Part shown: piece by piece, positions 1-9,377 of the stretch | Position numbering within the stretch: the stretch's first letter is position 1 | Layout: every line of letters begins with the position of its first letter | From: Methylobacterium gnaphalii | GTDB lineage: Bacteria > Pseudomonadota > Alphaproteobacteria > Rhizobiales > Beijerinckiaceae | Direction: 5' to 3' | Assembly (NCBI RefSeq): GCF_007992215.1 | Contig: NZ_BJZV01000014.1 | Location: 90,985-154,984, forward strand | DNA length: 64,000 nucleotides | Notes under the pieces: model-generated | Seen by the model: only the letters and a program-made list of their open reading frames with translations | The model's database searches: none | Told to the model about the DNA's origin: nothing | Program-made: the position numbers and the translations under genes

Positions 1-176
1 GGCCTGTCTCAGGCGGGGCGCCTGCGCCTTGGACCCCCCTCGGATGACCGGCTTTACCCGAGGAAGATTGCGCACCACCGTTCCCAGGCGGTCAAGCTTG
101 CGCTAGGTTCTCCCACACTTGCACCGGTTGTGCCGCAAATGCTGGCCAGAATCGGCCGCCATCTGGGAGCTGGCCT

Positions 177-407
177 GTGGGTCGCTATTTCTTCGACATC
201 GATGACGGTTCAGTCATTGCCGACGAGGTCGGCCGCGAGATCGGCGATGGCACCATGCTGCGAAGGGAAGCCCTTCGTGTCGTCACGGCCCTGATGGCCG
301 CCGAAGCAGAAGATGCAAGAGAAACAACCCTCGTTCTCTCGGCGCGGAACGAAGCGGGGAAGATTTCGCTTAAAGTTCGGATGGCGTGTCAGGTTGAGAC
401 GCTGTAG
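177..407 (+). CDS. DUF6894-family small protein
   Basis: A 76-aa protein opening GRYFFDIDDGS, followed by a conserved D-E-x-G-x-E segment and an RREALR helix. This is the pattern of the DUF6894 family, which is abundant in Methylobacterium and its relatives; the function is unknown. The start is GTG at 177, which puts the RYFF motif right at the N-terminus as in family members. There is no signal peptide or membrane segment. The 3' end overlaps the end of the opposite-strand small gene at 370-558. The family assignment is from recognition of the N-terminal motif only. Confidence 0.75.
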   Translation: MGRYFFDIDDGSVIADEVGREIGDGTMLRREALRVVTALMAAEAEDARETTLVLSARNEAGKISLKVRMACQVETL

Positions 408-558
408 CAATAAAAGACTGTGCGTTTTTTAATTCGATGACGACCATCTCCAGCAGCACACGAAGCTTGAAAGTGCCGTGAGAGCCAAGTCTTTCACGGA
501 TCTTCTCGACATCGGAGATGGCTTCGGTCACGAACTGCTTTTCAACGTCGGACATCAT
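370..558 (-). CDS. small hypothetical protein, convergent with the DUF6894 gene
   Basis: A 62-aa acidic, mostly helical protein beginning MMSDVEKQF. I do not recognise the family. The start at 558 is chosen over the upstream ATG at 582 because GGAGG (564-568, complement) sits 5 nt before it; the next codon (555) is also ATG. It overlaps the end of the convergent DUF6894 gene by 38 bp. A repeated V-E-K pattern (SDVEKQF, SDVEKIR) suggests a short helical hairpin. The good ribosome-binding site is the main support. Confidence 0.5.
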   Translation of the reverse strand: MMSDVEKQFVTEAISDVEKIRERLGSHGTFKLRVLLEMVVIELKNAQSFIATASQPDTPSEL

Positions 559-1110
559 TTGCCCTCCGCGGCACGCTGGCATCCGGCAGCAACGCTAGGA
601 CTATAGGGTGCCGACGGAGGATGTACATGCATCATCCGCAAAATATCGCCGACCGTATCAAAAGGCACTGAAGAGCACCAACGGAATACTCTATCCGTAT
701 CGCACTCATATCCCTTCCTCGACGATGAACTGCAACGTCGCGCCCCTCGCGATAGATCACGGCCGCATCCGAGCCGTCCCATAACGACGAGGTCCAGCTC
801 AGCAGCCGACCCTTCACCTCGTTCTGCGGCAGCATATTTCCGGCCGTCGTTGCAGGGTGGGTGGAGGCAAGTCGGCGATGATCAATGGAGTGCCTTCAGG
901 TTGGTTCCTGGGGCGACGGACTTGTCCAGGGGTATCGAATACTGGGCACTCGGTATGGGTCATCCTGGCGGCCCAATGCGCCCTCGCGCTTGCCGGAGGC
1001 AGGGCTGAACCGGCTCGAGAGATGCTGGGCGGAGGATCTCGGTCATGCCGTTTCCGGCTGACCGGATCTGTTCGTCGGTGAGGCTCTCCACCCTCGGGGG
1101 ATTGGATACG
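559..1110. other. 552-bp intergenic stretch, no confident gene
   Basis: Nothing here is well supported. A 67-aa minus-strand frame (632-835, start MLPQNEVKGRLLSW) has high third-position GC in its first half. Its start has only GGAA 2 nt upstream and the frame loses coding character toward its end, so it may be a small or decayed gene. A plus-strand frame at 857-1081 has no recognisable content. No tRNA-like or repeat structure was seen. Confidence 0.4.
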
Positions 1111-1578
1111 TCAGGCGCTACCAGACGCCCCATCCCCGCCCGACCCGTAGCGGTGCGGCCCTGGCACGCCGCGGCGGCCCAGGGTCTCGATCAGGAACCA
1201 CAGTCCAGCCGCCAGCGAGGCGAGGGCGTAGGTCAGCACCGCGACGGGATAGGTATCGGCCAGATCCTCGATCGGCAAGAAGCCAAGTGCCGTCTGCATG
1301 AGGGGCAGGGCGAGCCACAGGCCGGTCCGTCCGCGATCGTGCAGGCGCCGCACGGTCTGGGCGAGGCCCGCGAGGAGCAGAAGGACAACGCCGCCGGCTG
1401 CCGCCAGCCCGGCCGCGCGCCATCCCTGCGCCGCCAAGGCGACCGAGAGACAGGCCAGAGCCGCCGCCAGCAGGCCGAGCCGTACCACGCGCCGGCCGTA
1501 GGCGCGGCGCGACAGCCGGCCCCGCGTATCGAACCCGCGCAGAAGACCCGCCACGAGCGACACTGGCCGCCCCGCCAT
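1111..1578 (-). CDS. DUF805 family inner-membrane protein
   Basis: A 155-aa protein with hydrophobic segments at about residues 35-50, 54-75, 88-103 and 113-131. The motif TVRRLHDRGRTGLWL after the second segment is the signature of DUF805 (YhaH-like) membrane proteins, whose function is unknown. The ATG at 1578 lies only 4 nt past the hrpB stop, so the gene is probably co-transcribed and translationally coupled with hrpB. Its C-terminus is Gly/Ser-rich. Longer versions of this frame run antisense-like through hrpB and were discarded. Confidence 0.8.
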   Translation of the reverse strand: MAGRPVSLVAGLLRGFDTRGRLSRRAYGRRVVRLGLLAAALACLSVALAAQGWRAAGLAAAGGVVLLLLAGLAQTVRRLHDRGRTGLWLALPLMQTALGFLPIEDLADTYPVAVLTYALASLAAGLWFLIETLGRRGVPGPHRYGSGGDGASGSA

Positions 1579-1582
1579 CACA

Positions 1583-4075
1583 TCACGTTCCCCGCGGCTT
1601 CGCCCGCCGGGTCGGGGCCTCCGAGAGCGGGTCCTCCGGCCAGGGATGGCGGGGATAGCGGCCGCGCATCTCGGAGCGTACCGCCGCCCAGGAACCGCGC
1701 CAGAACCCAGGCAGGTCGCGGGTGATCTGGATCGGACGCTGGGCCGGCGAGAGCAGGTGAAGCACCAGCGGCACCCGCCCGCCGCCCAGGCTCGGATGCC
1801 GGTCGAGGCCGAACAGCTCCTGGACCCGCACCGCCAAGACCGGCTCCTGTCCCGATTCGTAATCGATCGGAATCCGCGAGCCCGTCGGCACCTCGAGATG
1901 GGACGGCGCCTCCGCCTCGAGCCGCGCCCGCAGGCTCCAGGGCAGCAGCCCATCGAGCGCCCGTCCGAGGTCGTCGGCCGTGACAGCGTCGCGCCCGGTG
2001 CGCCCGATGATCGCCGGAGCGAGCCAAGTCTCCGCCGACTCGGCCAAGGCCTCGTCCGACAGGTCCGGCCACTCGCCACCCTCGGCCGCTCGAAGGAACC
2101 GCACCCGGGCCAGCCACTGCCGCTGCCCCGCGCTCCAGGGCAGCCGGTCGATCCCGAGCCCGGCCAATCCTCGCGCCAGAATCCGAGCCGATGATTCATC
2201 CTCCGGCACCGGTAACGGACGCTCGTCCAACACCACCGCTCCGAGCCGCCGCCCGGTTCGCGCCCGGAGTTGGCCGCTGGCCTCGTCGAAGGTGGTGTGG
2301 GTGTGCCTCTGGATCATGTCTCGCGCGAGCACGGCGACCGCGCCGGGTTCGATGGCTGCGGCGGCCAGAATCCGGGCCGACGCGGCGCTGCCGGCGAGGT
2401 CGGCGACCACGATGAAGGGCTCGCGGGCTAGCGCGCTCGCCGGATCGAGCTGACCGGCGCGACCATTCACCATGACGTAGGCGCCGGTATTGGACCGGGC
2501 GCGGGCGATCCGATCGGGGTAGGCCAGAGCCAGGAGCGGACCGGGCTGCGACAGGATTTCCTTCGAAAGATCAGCGGCTTCGTGAGAGAGGCCGGCCCGC
2601 TCGGCCTGCCGCGCCCAGCCCTCCGCGAGGCGCCGCATATCCGCCGCGCGGCCACCCCGTTCGCGCGCGAACCGCTCCAGCCGCTCGCCCAGGTCGACGC
2701 CATCGCCGCCGAGGCCGCGCTCGACCAAAACCGCAGCCAGATCAGCGGCTTGGCGCGCGGCGCCAGCGCCGGCCGCACTCACCACCATCCGGGCGAGGCG
2801 CGGCGGCAGCGGCAGCGCGCGCAGGGCGTGCCCCATCGGCGTGATCCGCCCATCCTCGTCGAGGCCGCCGAGACGGGTCAGCAAGGCGCGCGCCTCGGCA
2901 AGGGCAGGCGCGGGTGGCGGATCGAGAAAGCGCAGTGTCGTCAGATCCTTGACCCCCCACGCAGCGCAGTCGAGCACCAGCCCGGAGAGGTCGGCGGCGA
3001 GGATCTCGGGCCGTGTGAACGGCTCCAGCGCACCCGTGGCAGCCTCTGCCCAGAGACGCCAGCAGATGCCTGGCTCCGTGCGTCCCGCTCGGCCCTGCCG
3101 CTGGTCCACCGAGGCACGCGAGGCGCGGGCGGTGACGAGGCGGGTCAGGCCGTTTCCAGGCTCGTAGATCGGCACCCGCGACAAGCCGGAATCGACAACG
3201 ATTCGAACGCCTTCGATGGTGAGCGACGTCTCGGCAATGGAGGTCGCCAGCACCACTTTGCGCCGCCCATCCCGTGCCGGCGAGACCGCCAGATCCTGCT
3301 CGGCCTGGCTCAGCGCCCCGTAGAGTGGAGCGATGTCGGTCTCCGATCCGACCCGGCCCTCCAAGCGCTCGGCGACGCGGCGGATCTCGGCCTGTCCGGG
3401 CAGGAAGGCGAGCACCGATCCGGGATCCGCGCGCAGCGCCCGCAGGATCGCGTCCGTGACGGAATCTTCAACCCGTGCAGTGGGTTCGCGATCGAGGTAA
3501 CGCGTCTCGACGGGGTAGGCCCGCCCCTCGGATCGCACCACCGGCGCCTCACCGAGCAGGGTCGCGACACGCGCGCCGTCGAGCGTCGCGGACATCACGA
3601 GCACCCGCAGATCCTCCCGCAAACCCGCCTGTGCATCCAGCGCCAGGGCTAAGCCGAGATCCGCATCGAGCGAGCGCTCATGGAACTCGTCGAACAGCAC
3701 GGCGCCGACGCCCGACAGCTCGGGATCGTCGAGGATCATGCGCGAGAAGACACCCTCCGTGACAACCTCGATCCGCGTGCGCGCCGAGATCTTGGAGCCG
3801 AGCCGAACGCGTAATCCGACAGTTTCTCCAACGGCTTGGCCGAGCGTCCGGGCCATCCGCTCGGCGGCTCCGCGGGCAGCCAGGCGGCGCGGTTCGAGCA
3901 GGATGATCTTGCCGTCGTTCAGCCACGGCGCATCGAGCAGCGCCAGCGGCACCCGCGTCGTTTTTCCGGCGCCGGGCGGCGCGACGAGGACCGCCACGTT
4001 CGACGCGCACAGGGCCTCCCGCAACTGCGGCAGCACGGCGTCGATCGGGAGGGGAACGTACGGAGATGACGGCAT
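1583..4075 (-). CDS. hrpB: ATP-dependent RNA helicase HrpB
   Basis: An 830-aa DEAH-type superfamily 2 helicase of usual HrpB length. Walker A APPGAGKTT lies at residues 32-40, a DEFH Walker B variant at 129-132, and the SAT motif at 162-164. Motif VI (QRQGRAGR) follows, then a helicase-associated domain and an HrpB-type C-terminal region. The cellular role of bacterial HrpB is poorly defined; DEAH RNA remodelling is presumed. It is followed after 4 nt by the DUF805 gene on the same strand and is divergent from mutS. The first Met lies directly before the conserved PLPIDAVLP segment. Confidence 0.93.
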   Translation of the reverse strand: MPSSPYVPLPIDAVLPQLREALCASNVAVLVAPPGAGKTTRVPLALLDAPWLNDGKIILLEPRRLAARGAAERMARTLGQAVGETVGLRVRLGSKISARTRIEVVTEGVFSRMILDDPELSGVGAVLFDEFHERSLDADLGLALALDAQAGLREDLRVLVMSATLDGARVATLLGEAPVVRSEGRAYPVETRYLDREPTARVEDSVTDAILRALRADPGSVLAFLPGQAEIRRVAERLEGRVGSETDIAPLYGALSQAEQDLAVSPARDGRRKVVLATSIAETSLTIEGVRIVVDSGLSRVPIYEPGNGLTRLVTARASRASVDQRQGRAGRTEPGICWRLWAEAATGALEPFTRPEILAADLSGLVLDCAAWGVKDLTTLRFLDPPPAPALAEARALLTRLGGLDEDGRITPMGHALRALPLPPRLARMVVSAAGAGAARQAADLAAVLVERGLGGDGVDLGERLERFARERGGRAADMRRLAEGWARQAERAGLSHEAADLSKEILSQPGPLLALAYPDRIARARSNTGAYVMVNGRAGQLDPASALAREPFIVVADLAGSAASARILAAAAIEPGAVAVLARDMIQRHTHTTFDEASGQLRARTGRRLGAVVLDERPLPVPEDESSARILARGLAGLGIDRLPWSAGQRQWLARVRFLRAAEGGEWPDLSDEALAESAETWLAPAIIGRTGRDAVTADDLGRALDGLLPWSLRARLEAEAPSHLEVPTGSRIPIDYESGQEPVLAVRVQELFGLDRHPSLGGGRVPLVLHLLSPAQRPIQITRDLPGFWRGSWAAVRSEMRGRYPRHPWPEDPLSEAPTRRAKPRGT

Positions 4076-4239
4076 GACGCCCGCTGGTGACGCGGAACCG
4101 AGCCGCGCGCAACACGTCGCAGGCGACCGGAGCCTCTGGGCGATGCAACTGGATCTCGGCAGTATGGAAAGTAGCGTTTTCCCAAGCCAGAGGCGGCGCT
4201 CGTCTGATTCAACGAACGGCTTCTGCTAAGCGTGGCCGC

Positions 4240-6957
4240 ATGAGCCGCGAACCCGTGACCGCGAAAGTGCCCGCTTCGTTCGATCGCGCCGGCGCGACGC
4301 CGATGATGGCGCAGTATCTGGAGATCAAGGCGGCCAATACCGACTGCCTGCTTTTCTACCGGATGGGCGACTTCTTCGAGCTGTTCTTCGAGGATGCCGA
4401 AATCGCCTCACGCGCACTGGGCATCGTGCTGACCAAGCGCGGCAAGCACGGCGGCAACGAGATTCCGATGTGCGGAGTGCCGGTCGAGCGCGCCGACGAC
4501 TATCTCAGCCGCCTGATCGCACTTGGACATCGCGTCGCGGTTTGCCAGCAGGTCGAGGACCCAGCCGAGGCCAAGAAGCGCGGGCCGAAATCGGTGGTTC
4601 GTCGCGAGGTTCAGCGCCTCGTGACGCCCGGCACCATTACCGAGGACCGGCTGCTCGACCCAGCCCGCGCGAACCTGCTGCTCGCCATCGGCCGCCGCAA
4701 GGTCTCTGACCAGGCATATGCCTACGGGCTCGCAGCGCTCGACATCTCGACCGGACGCTTCTCGCTGAGCGAGGTCGCCGATAGTGCCTTGTCCGCTGCC
4801 ATCGCCCGCTACGAACCGCGCGAGATCGTGCTGTCCGAGGCGATCTATTCCGATCCGGGTCTGGCGCGGCTCTGGCGCGACACGTCCGCGGCCGTCGTGC
4901 CGCTGGCCCAGGCCGAACTGGAGCCGGCCTCAGCCGAGCGGCGCATCCGCGAGCAGTTCGGTGTTGCGACCCTCGAAGGGTTCGGAGCGTTCAGCCGCGC
5001 GGAGGTCGCGGCGGCCGGCGCGGCGTTGCTGTACATCGAGCGCACGCAGATCGGCACGCGTGTTCCGCTGTCCGCGCCGACCCAAGAGGCAAGCGGCGCA
5101 ACGCTGGCGATCGATGCGGCGACACGTGCGAACCTGGAACTCACCCGCACGCTCTCCGGTGAGCGAAAGGGAAGCCTGCTCGATACGATCGATCGCACCG
5201 TCTCGGCCGGCGGCGCTCGGCTCCTCGCCGAGCATCTCGCAGGGCCGCTCACCGATCTGGAAGCCATCGGTAGCCGCCATGCAGCGGTGACCTATCTCGC
5301 TGGCGAGCCGAGCCTGCGCGGTCCGCTGCGCGACGCGCTCGCCAGCGCTCCCGATATCGCCCGGGCCCTCTCACGCACCGGGCTCGGGCGCGGGGGACCC
5401 CGCGATCTCGCTGCCCTGCGCGACGGCCTCGACGCAGCAGCAAGGATCGCTGGCCGGCTCGCAGGTGCTGAGAATGCGCCGAAGCTCCTTAAAGACATCG
5501 CGGAGCGGCTGTCCGGGGTGGATGACGGGCTCGTCGCCGAACTCACGATCGCGCTCGCCGACGAGTTGCCGCTCAGCCGGCGCGACGGCAACTTCGTGCG
5601 GTCGGGCTACCGAGCCGAGATCGACGAGATGCGTGAACTCGGGCGCGATTCCCGCAAGGTGATCGCTGCGCTCCAAGCCCGCTACGCCGAGGAATCCGGC
5701 TGCCGCACCCTCCGGATCAAGCACAACAACGTGCTTGGCTTCTACATCGAGGTGCCGCAGCAGGTCGGTGAGGCCTGCCTCAAGGGTCTGATGAAGGATT
5801 TCGTGCACCGCCAGACCATGGTGGACGCGATGCGCTTCACCAGCGTCGAGCTGGGCGAGCTGGAATCCAAGGTCTCTAGCGCTTCAGACCGTGTCCTCGC
5901 CATGGAAGGCGAGGTTTTCGACGCACTTGCGAGCCTGGTGCTGGCCCAGGCAGGCATCATCGCCGACGTTGCCGAGGCGCTGGCAGCTCTCGACGTGGCG
6001 ACGAGCCACGCGGAACTCGCTGTGGAACTCGACTGGGTCCGGCCCAAGCTCGACGAGAGCGTCGCCCTCACCGTCGAGGGTGGCCGCCATCCCGTCGTGG
6101 AGTCAGCTCTGCGCCGCGCGGGCGAGCCCTTCATCGCCAATGACTGCGATCTGTCCGGTAAGGAAAGCGGCCGCATCCGTCTCGTCACCGGCCCCAACAT
6201 GGGCGGTAAGTCCACCTTCCTGCGCCAGAACGCGCTGATCGTCGTGCTCGCGCAGATGGGCGCCTTCGTGCCGGCGCGCGCTGCCCATCTAGGCCTCGTC
6301 GATCGCCTGTTCTCCCGCGTCGGCGCGGCGGATGATCTCGCCCGCGGACATTCGACTTTCATGGTCGAGATGGTCGAAACCGCCGCGATCCTCAATCAGG
6401 CAACACGGCGTTCTCTCGTCGTCCTCGACGAGATCGGCCGCGGCACGGCGACGTTCGACGGCCTCTCGATCGCGTGGGCCTGCCTGGAGCATCTACACGA
6501 GACCAATGGCTGTCGGGCGCTGTTCGCAACGCATTTCCACGAGCTGACTGCGCTGTCGCAGCGCCTGTCTCGGCTCGACAACGCCACACTGCGGGTCACC
6601 GAGCATCGCGGCGAGGTGATCTTCCTGCACGAGGTCGTGCCGGGTATCGCGGAGCGCTCTTACGGGTTGCAGGTCGCGCGCCTCGCCGGATTGCCGAAGA
6701 CCGTAGTGGCGCGGGCCGGAGCGATCCTGAAGGGCCTGGAGGCCTCGGAGCGGGACAGGCCAGCCCGCCGTAAGATCGACGATCTCCCGCTCTTCGCGAG
6801 CCTCGCTGACGCACCGCCGCCCGAGCCCGTCCATCCCGTCATTGCCGACGACGGTATCGGAGATCTCATCGACGAGCTCGACCCAGACGCGATGACGCCG
6901 CGCGAAGCACTCGAAGCACTGTACCGGCTCAAGAAGGAGCGCGCACGCAAGGCGTGA
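4240..6957 (+). CDS. mutS: DNA mismatch repair protein MutS
   Basis: A 905-aa mismatch-recognition ATPase. The N-terminal mismatch-binding domain carries the F-x-E element in [14 protein letters not shown] (about residues 44-57), where the Phe stacks on the mismatch. Connector, core and clamp domains follow. The C-terminal ABC-type ATPase has Walker [10 protein letters not shown] at about 651-659, then the Walker B segment VVLDEIGRG and an H-loop ATHFHEL. The ATG at 4240 (MSREPV) is preferred over the longer frame from 4087 because the upstream 51 residues look non-coding and overlap the hrpB promoter side. Confidence 0.96.
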   Translation: MSREPVTAKVPASFDRAGATPMMAQYLEIKAANTDCLLFYRMGDFFELFFEDAEIASRALGIVLTKRGKHGGNEIPMCGVPVERADDYLSRLIALGHRVAVCQQVEDPAEAKKRGPKSVVRREVQRLVTPGTITEDRLLDPARANLLLAIGRRKVSDQAYAYGLAALDISTGRFSLSEVADSALSAAIARYEPREIVLSEAIYSDPGLARLWRDTSAAVVPLAQAELEPASAERRIREQFGVATLEGFGAFSRAEVAAAGAALLYIERTQIGTRVPLSAPTQEASGATLAIDAATRANLELTRTLSGERKGSLLDTIDRTVSAGGARLLAEHLAGPLTDLEAIGSRHAAVTYLAGEPSLRGPLRDALASAPDIARALSRTGLGRGGPRDLAALRDGLDAAARIAGRLAGAENAPKLLKDIAERLSGVDDGLVAELTIALADELPLSRRDGNFVRSGYRAEIDEMRELGRDSRKVIAALQARYAEESGCRTLRIKHNNVLGFYIEVPQQVGEACLKGLMKDFVHRQTMVDAMRFTSVELGELESKVSSASDRVLAMEGEVFDALASLVLAQAGIIADVAEALAALDVATSHAELAVELDWVRPKLDESVALTVEGGRHPVVESALRRAGEPFIANDCDLSGKESGRIRLVTGPNMGGKSTFLRQNALIVVLAQMGAFVPARAAHLGLVDRLFSRVGAADDLARGHSTFMVEMVETAAILNQATRRSLVVLDEIGRGTATFDGLSIAWACLEHLHETNGCRALFATHFHELTALSQRLSRLDNATLRVTEHRGEVIFLHEVVPGIAERSYGLQVARLAGLPKTVVARAGAILKGLEASERDRPARRKIDDLPLFASLADAPPPEPVHPVIADDGIGDLIDELDPDAMTPREALEALYRLKKERARKA

Positions 6958-7032
6958 GCGCACCGCGATTCGTGGCGCAAGACTGCCACGATGTTTGCAG
7001 ATAAGGACCGCTCGAAGCGAGGAGTTCGACCC

Positions 7033-8445
7033 ATGGCCGCGACGGATTCGGACGCGACCCAGCCCCAGGGCCGGAAATTCCGCATGCGCGACCTCTTTGA
7101 GGATCCTCGCGTCATTCAGATGCTGGCGCTCGGCTTCTCCTCTGGTCTGCCGCTGCTTCTCGTGCTCGGCACCTTCACTCTTCGGCTCGCCCAATCCTCG
7201 ATCGACATCAAGGCGATCGGATTGTTCAGCTACGTCGCCATGCCCTATTCGCTGAAGTTCCTTTGGGCACCAACCATCGACCGGATCGACCTGCCGGTGC
7301 TGGCGCCATGGCTCGGGCGGCGGCGTGCCTGGATGGTGGCGACGCAGATCGCGACGGCACTCGCGCTGGTCCTCATGGCCTTTTCCGACCCCGAGCACAG
7401 CCTTGCGCTCCTCGGGCTCGGTGCGTTTCTCGTCGCTTTTTGCGCGGCGACGCAGGACGTCGTCATCGATGGCTGGCGCATCGAGGCGGCTGGCACGGAC
7501 ATGCAGGGCATTCTCGCCGCCACCTCGAACCTAGGCTATCGCTTCGGCCTGATCCTGGCAGGGGCCGGGGCACTCTACATCGCAGCCTATGGCGGCTGGA
7601 CCCTGGCCTACCTGATCATGGCCGCGGCCATGGGCGTCGGGTTGATCGCCGCCCTGTTCGCCGGACGATACGACAGGGCGCGCGAGGTCGCACCGGTGTC
7701 CGAGCGCCCGACGCCGATGGAACGCGTGCGACGGGCTATTTTTGAGCCTCTAACCGAGTTGCACCGCCGCATGGGAAACGCGCTCTTCGCGGTGCTGTTA
7801 CTCGTCGCGCTCTACCGCATGCCCGACTTCATCTCGGGCGTGATGGCAAACCCACTCTACATCAAGCTCGGCTACGACCTCCCGCAAATCGCGACGATTG
7901 TGAAACTCGTCGGCATCTGGGTGGGCATCGCCGGCGGGTTTGCAGGGGGGTGGGCCATTTCGCGCTTTGGCATGTTTCCGGCGCTTGTCACGGGCGCCTT
8001 TATCGCTGCAGCCTCGCATCTCTCGATGGCTTGGCTCTCCATTGGTGAGCCCGAGCTGTGGCGGCTAGCGATTACCGTGTCGATTGAGAGCCTGTGCGGC
8101 TCCTTCGCCGGAATCGCACTGATCACCTATATGTCGAGTCTGACAACGCCCGGCTACGCGGCAACCCAATACGCGCTGTTCTCGTCGCTCTATGCTCTGC
8201 CTGGCAAGCTCGTCGCGGGCCTCTCAGGATTCATCGTAGCAGCCTACGGCTACCCGGCCTTCTTCACGATGACAGCGGCCGTCGGAATTCCCGTCGTGGC
8301 GCTTTGTTTCGCGGTAGGCCGCGTTCCCGAGCGCGCCAAGGCCAACGCGGCATGCCCGGCAACTCCGACGGCAGGGAACTCCTCCGAAGCCCACGAAATT
8401 CCTACATCCGGCATTCCTGCGGCAACCGCGAGGGCGCAGACGTGA
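7033..8445 (+). CDS. AmpG-family MFS permease (muropeptide transporter-like)
   Basis: A 470-aa polytopic membrane protein with about 12-14 hydrophobic segments. Typical AmpG features are the N-terminal LGFSSGLPLLLV, the KFLWAPTIDR segment after the second helix, and the ATQDVVIDGWRIE loop. AmpG imports anhydro-muropeptides for cell-wall recycling, and this family member probably does likewise. The start at ATG 7033 has GGAG 8 nt upstream; a further ATG at 6991 lacks one. The stop overlaps the next gene's GTG (GTGA), so the two are translationally coupled. Confidence 0.87.
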   Translation: MAATDSDATQPQGRKFRMRDLFEDPRVIQMLALGFSSGLPLLLVLGTFTLRLAQSSIDIKAIGLFSYVAMPYSLKFLWAPTIDRIDLPVLAPWLGRRRAWMVATQIATALALVLMAFSDPEHSLALLGLGAFLVAFCAATQDVVIDGWRIEAAGTDMQGILAATSNLGYRFGLILAGAGALYIAAYGGWTLAYLIMAAAMGVGLIAALFAGRYDRAREVAPVSERPTPMERVRRAIFEPLTELHRRMGNALFAVLLLVALYRMPDFISGVMANPLYIKLGYDLPQIATIVKLVGIWVGIAGGFAGGWAISRFGMFPALVTGAFIAAASHLSMAWLSIGEPELWRLAITVSIESLCGSFAGIALITYMSSLTTPGYAATQYALFSSLYALPGKLVAGLSGFIVAAYGYPAFFTMTAAVGIPVVALCFAVGRVPERAKANAACPATPTAGNSSEAHEIPTSGIPAATARAQT

Positions 8446-9362
8446 GCGATTTAACCGTGGCTGGAGAGGTTCTACCCGTTCCCGCCGGAGCCCCGATATC
8501 CCTCAGCGACGAGGATCTGGCGGCCCTGCGCCGCGCGGTGGGTGTACTTGAGAAGCCGACCCTCGCAACGCGGCTGTCAAACGCCGCCGGAGCGCCGCTC
8601 GACATGATCGGCCGCTCGCTTCCCGCCCCGGTGACAGATGTGGTCGCGCGCTCCGCGGAAGGGGCGATGCGGGCGGCCTTGCGTGTCGCGTTGGCGACCT
8701 TGCCAGATAAGGACGTCGCTCCTGCAGCGTCCGACCTCGAAACCGTCGCGGAGCGGACAGGTAATCGGTTGAGCCGCCTGTTCCAGTCAGCTGACTCGCG
8801 ACACAAGGCCATGGCGGTATTGTCGGGCGCAGTTGGGGGCGCCTTCGGCTTGGCAACGCTCGCCGTCGAGTTACCGGTCTCGACGACCCTGATGCTGCGC
8901 TCGATCGCCGAGATTGCCCGTGAAGAGGGCGAAGATCTCAGCGATCCTGAGAATGCGTTGGCCTGCGTGCAGGTTTTCGCGCTGGGCGGCCGCGGCGGCA
9001 CCGATACCGCGCTCTCGGAGAGTGGCTACTTCGCGGTGCGCGCCGCGCTCGCCAAGACCATGGCGGAGGCGGCGAAATACGCCGCTCACCGTTCGGTGCT
9101 TGATTCTTCGGCGCCGGCTTTGATCCGCTTTGCCTCACAGATCGCCGCGCGCTTCGGCATCGTGGTCTCGCAGAAGGTTGCAGCGCAGGCCGTCCCGGTG
9201 CTCGGCGCCTTCGGTGGTGCGGCGGTAAACACGGCCTTCATGAACCACTTCCAGGCGATGGCCCGGGCGCATTTCACGGTTCGCCGCTTGGAACGCGTTT
9301 ATGGCGCCGAACCGGTGCGCGAGGCCTATACCTTGGAGAAGGAAGCGCTCGGTATCGCTTGA
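8442..9362 (+). CDS. EcsC family protein
   Basis: A 306-aa protein. A glycine-rich hydrophobic stretch (GAVGGAFGLATLAVELPVST) is followed by LRSIAEIAREEGED, characteristic of the EcsC family. In Bacillus this family is linked to the EcsAB ABC transporter; here there is no ABC partner. A second hydrophobic region (about 245-270) includes VPVLGAFGGAAVNTAF. The GTG start at 8442 overlaps the stop of the AmpG-like gene by 4 nt, implying coupled translation and perhaps a shared envelope-related role. The biochemical function is unknown. Confidence 0.82.
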   Translation: MSDLTVAGEVLPVPAGAPISLSDEDLAALRRAVGVLEKPTLATRLSNAAGAPLDMIGRSLPAPVTDVVARSAEGAMRAALRVALATLPDKDVAPAASDLETVAERTGNRLSRLFQSADSRHKAMAVLSGAVGGAFGLATLAVELPVSTTLMLRSIAEIAREEGEDLSDPENALACVQVFALGGRGGTDTALSESGYFAVRAALAKTMAEAAKYAAHRSVLDSSAPALIRFASQIAARFGIVVSQKVAAQAVPVLGAFGGAAVNTAFMNHFQAMARAHFTVRRLERVYGAEPVREAYTLEKEALGIA

Positions 9363-9377
9363 GCGTCGGCGGCGGCC

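Noticed and set aside
10..24. CAGGCG-GGG-CGCCTG hairpin at the window edge
   Set aside because: There is no T-run and the gene it would belong to lies outside the window.
1045..1725. A 226-codon plus-strand frame opposite DUF805/hrpB
   Set aside because: Composition is Arg/Ala/Pro-rich, as expected from reading the complement of high-GC coding DNA.
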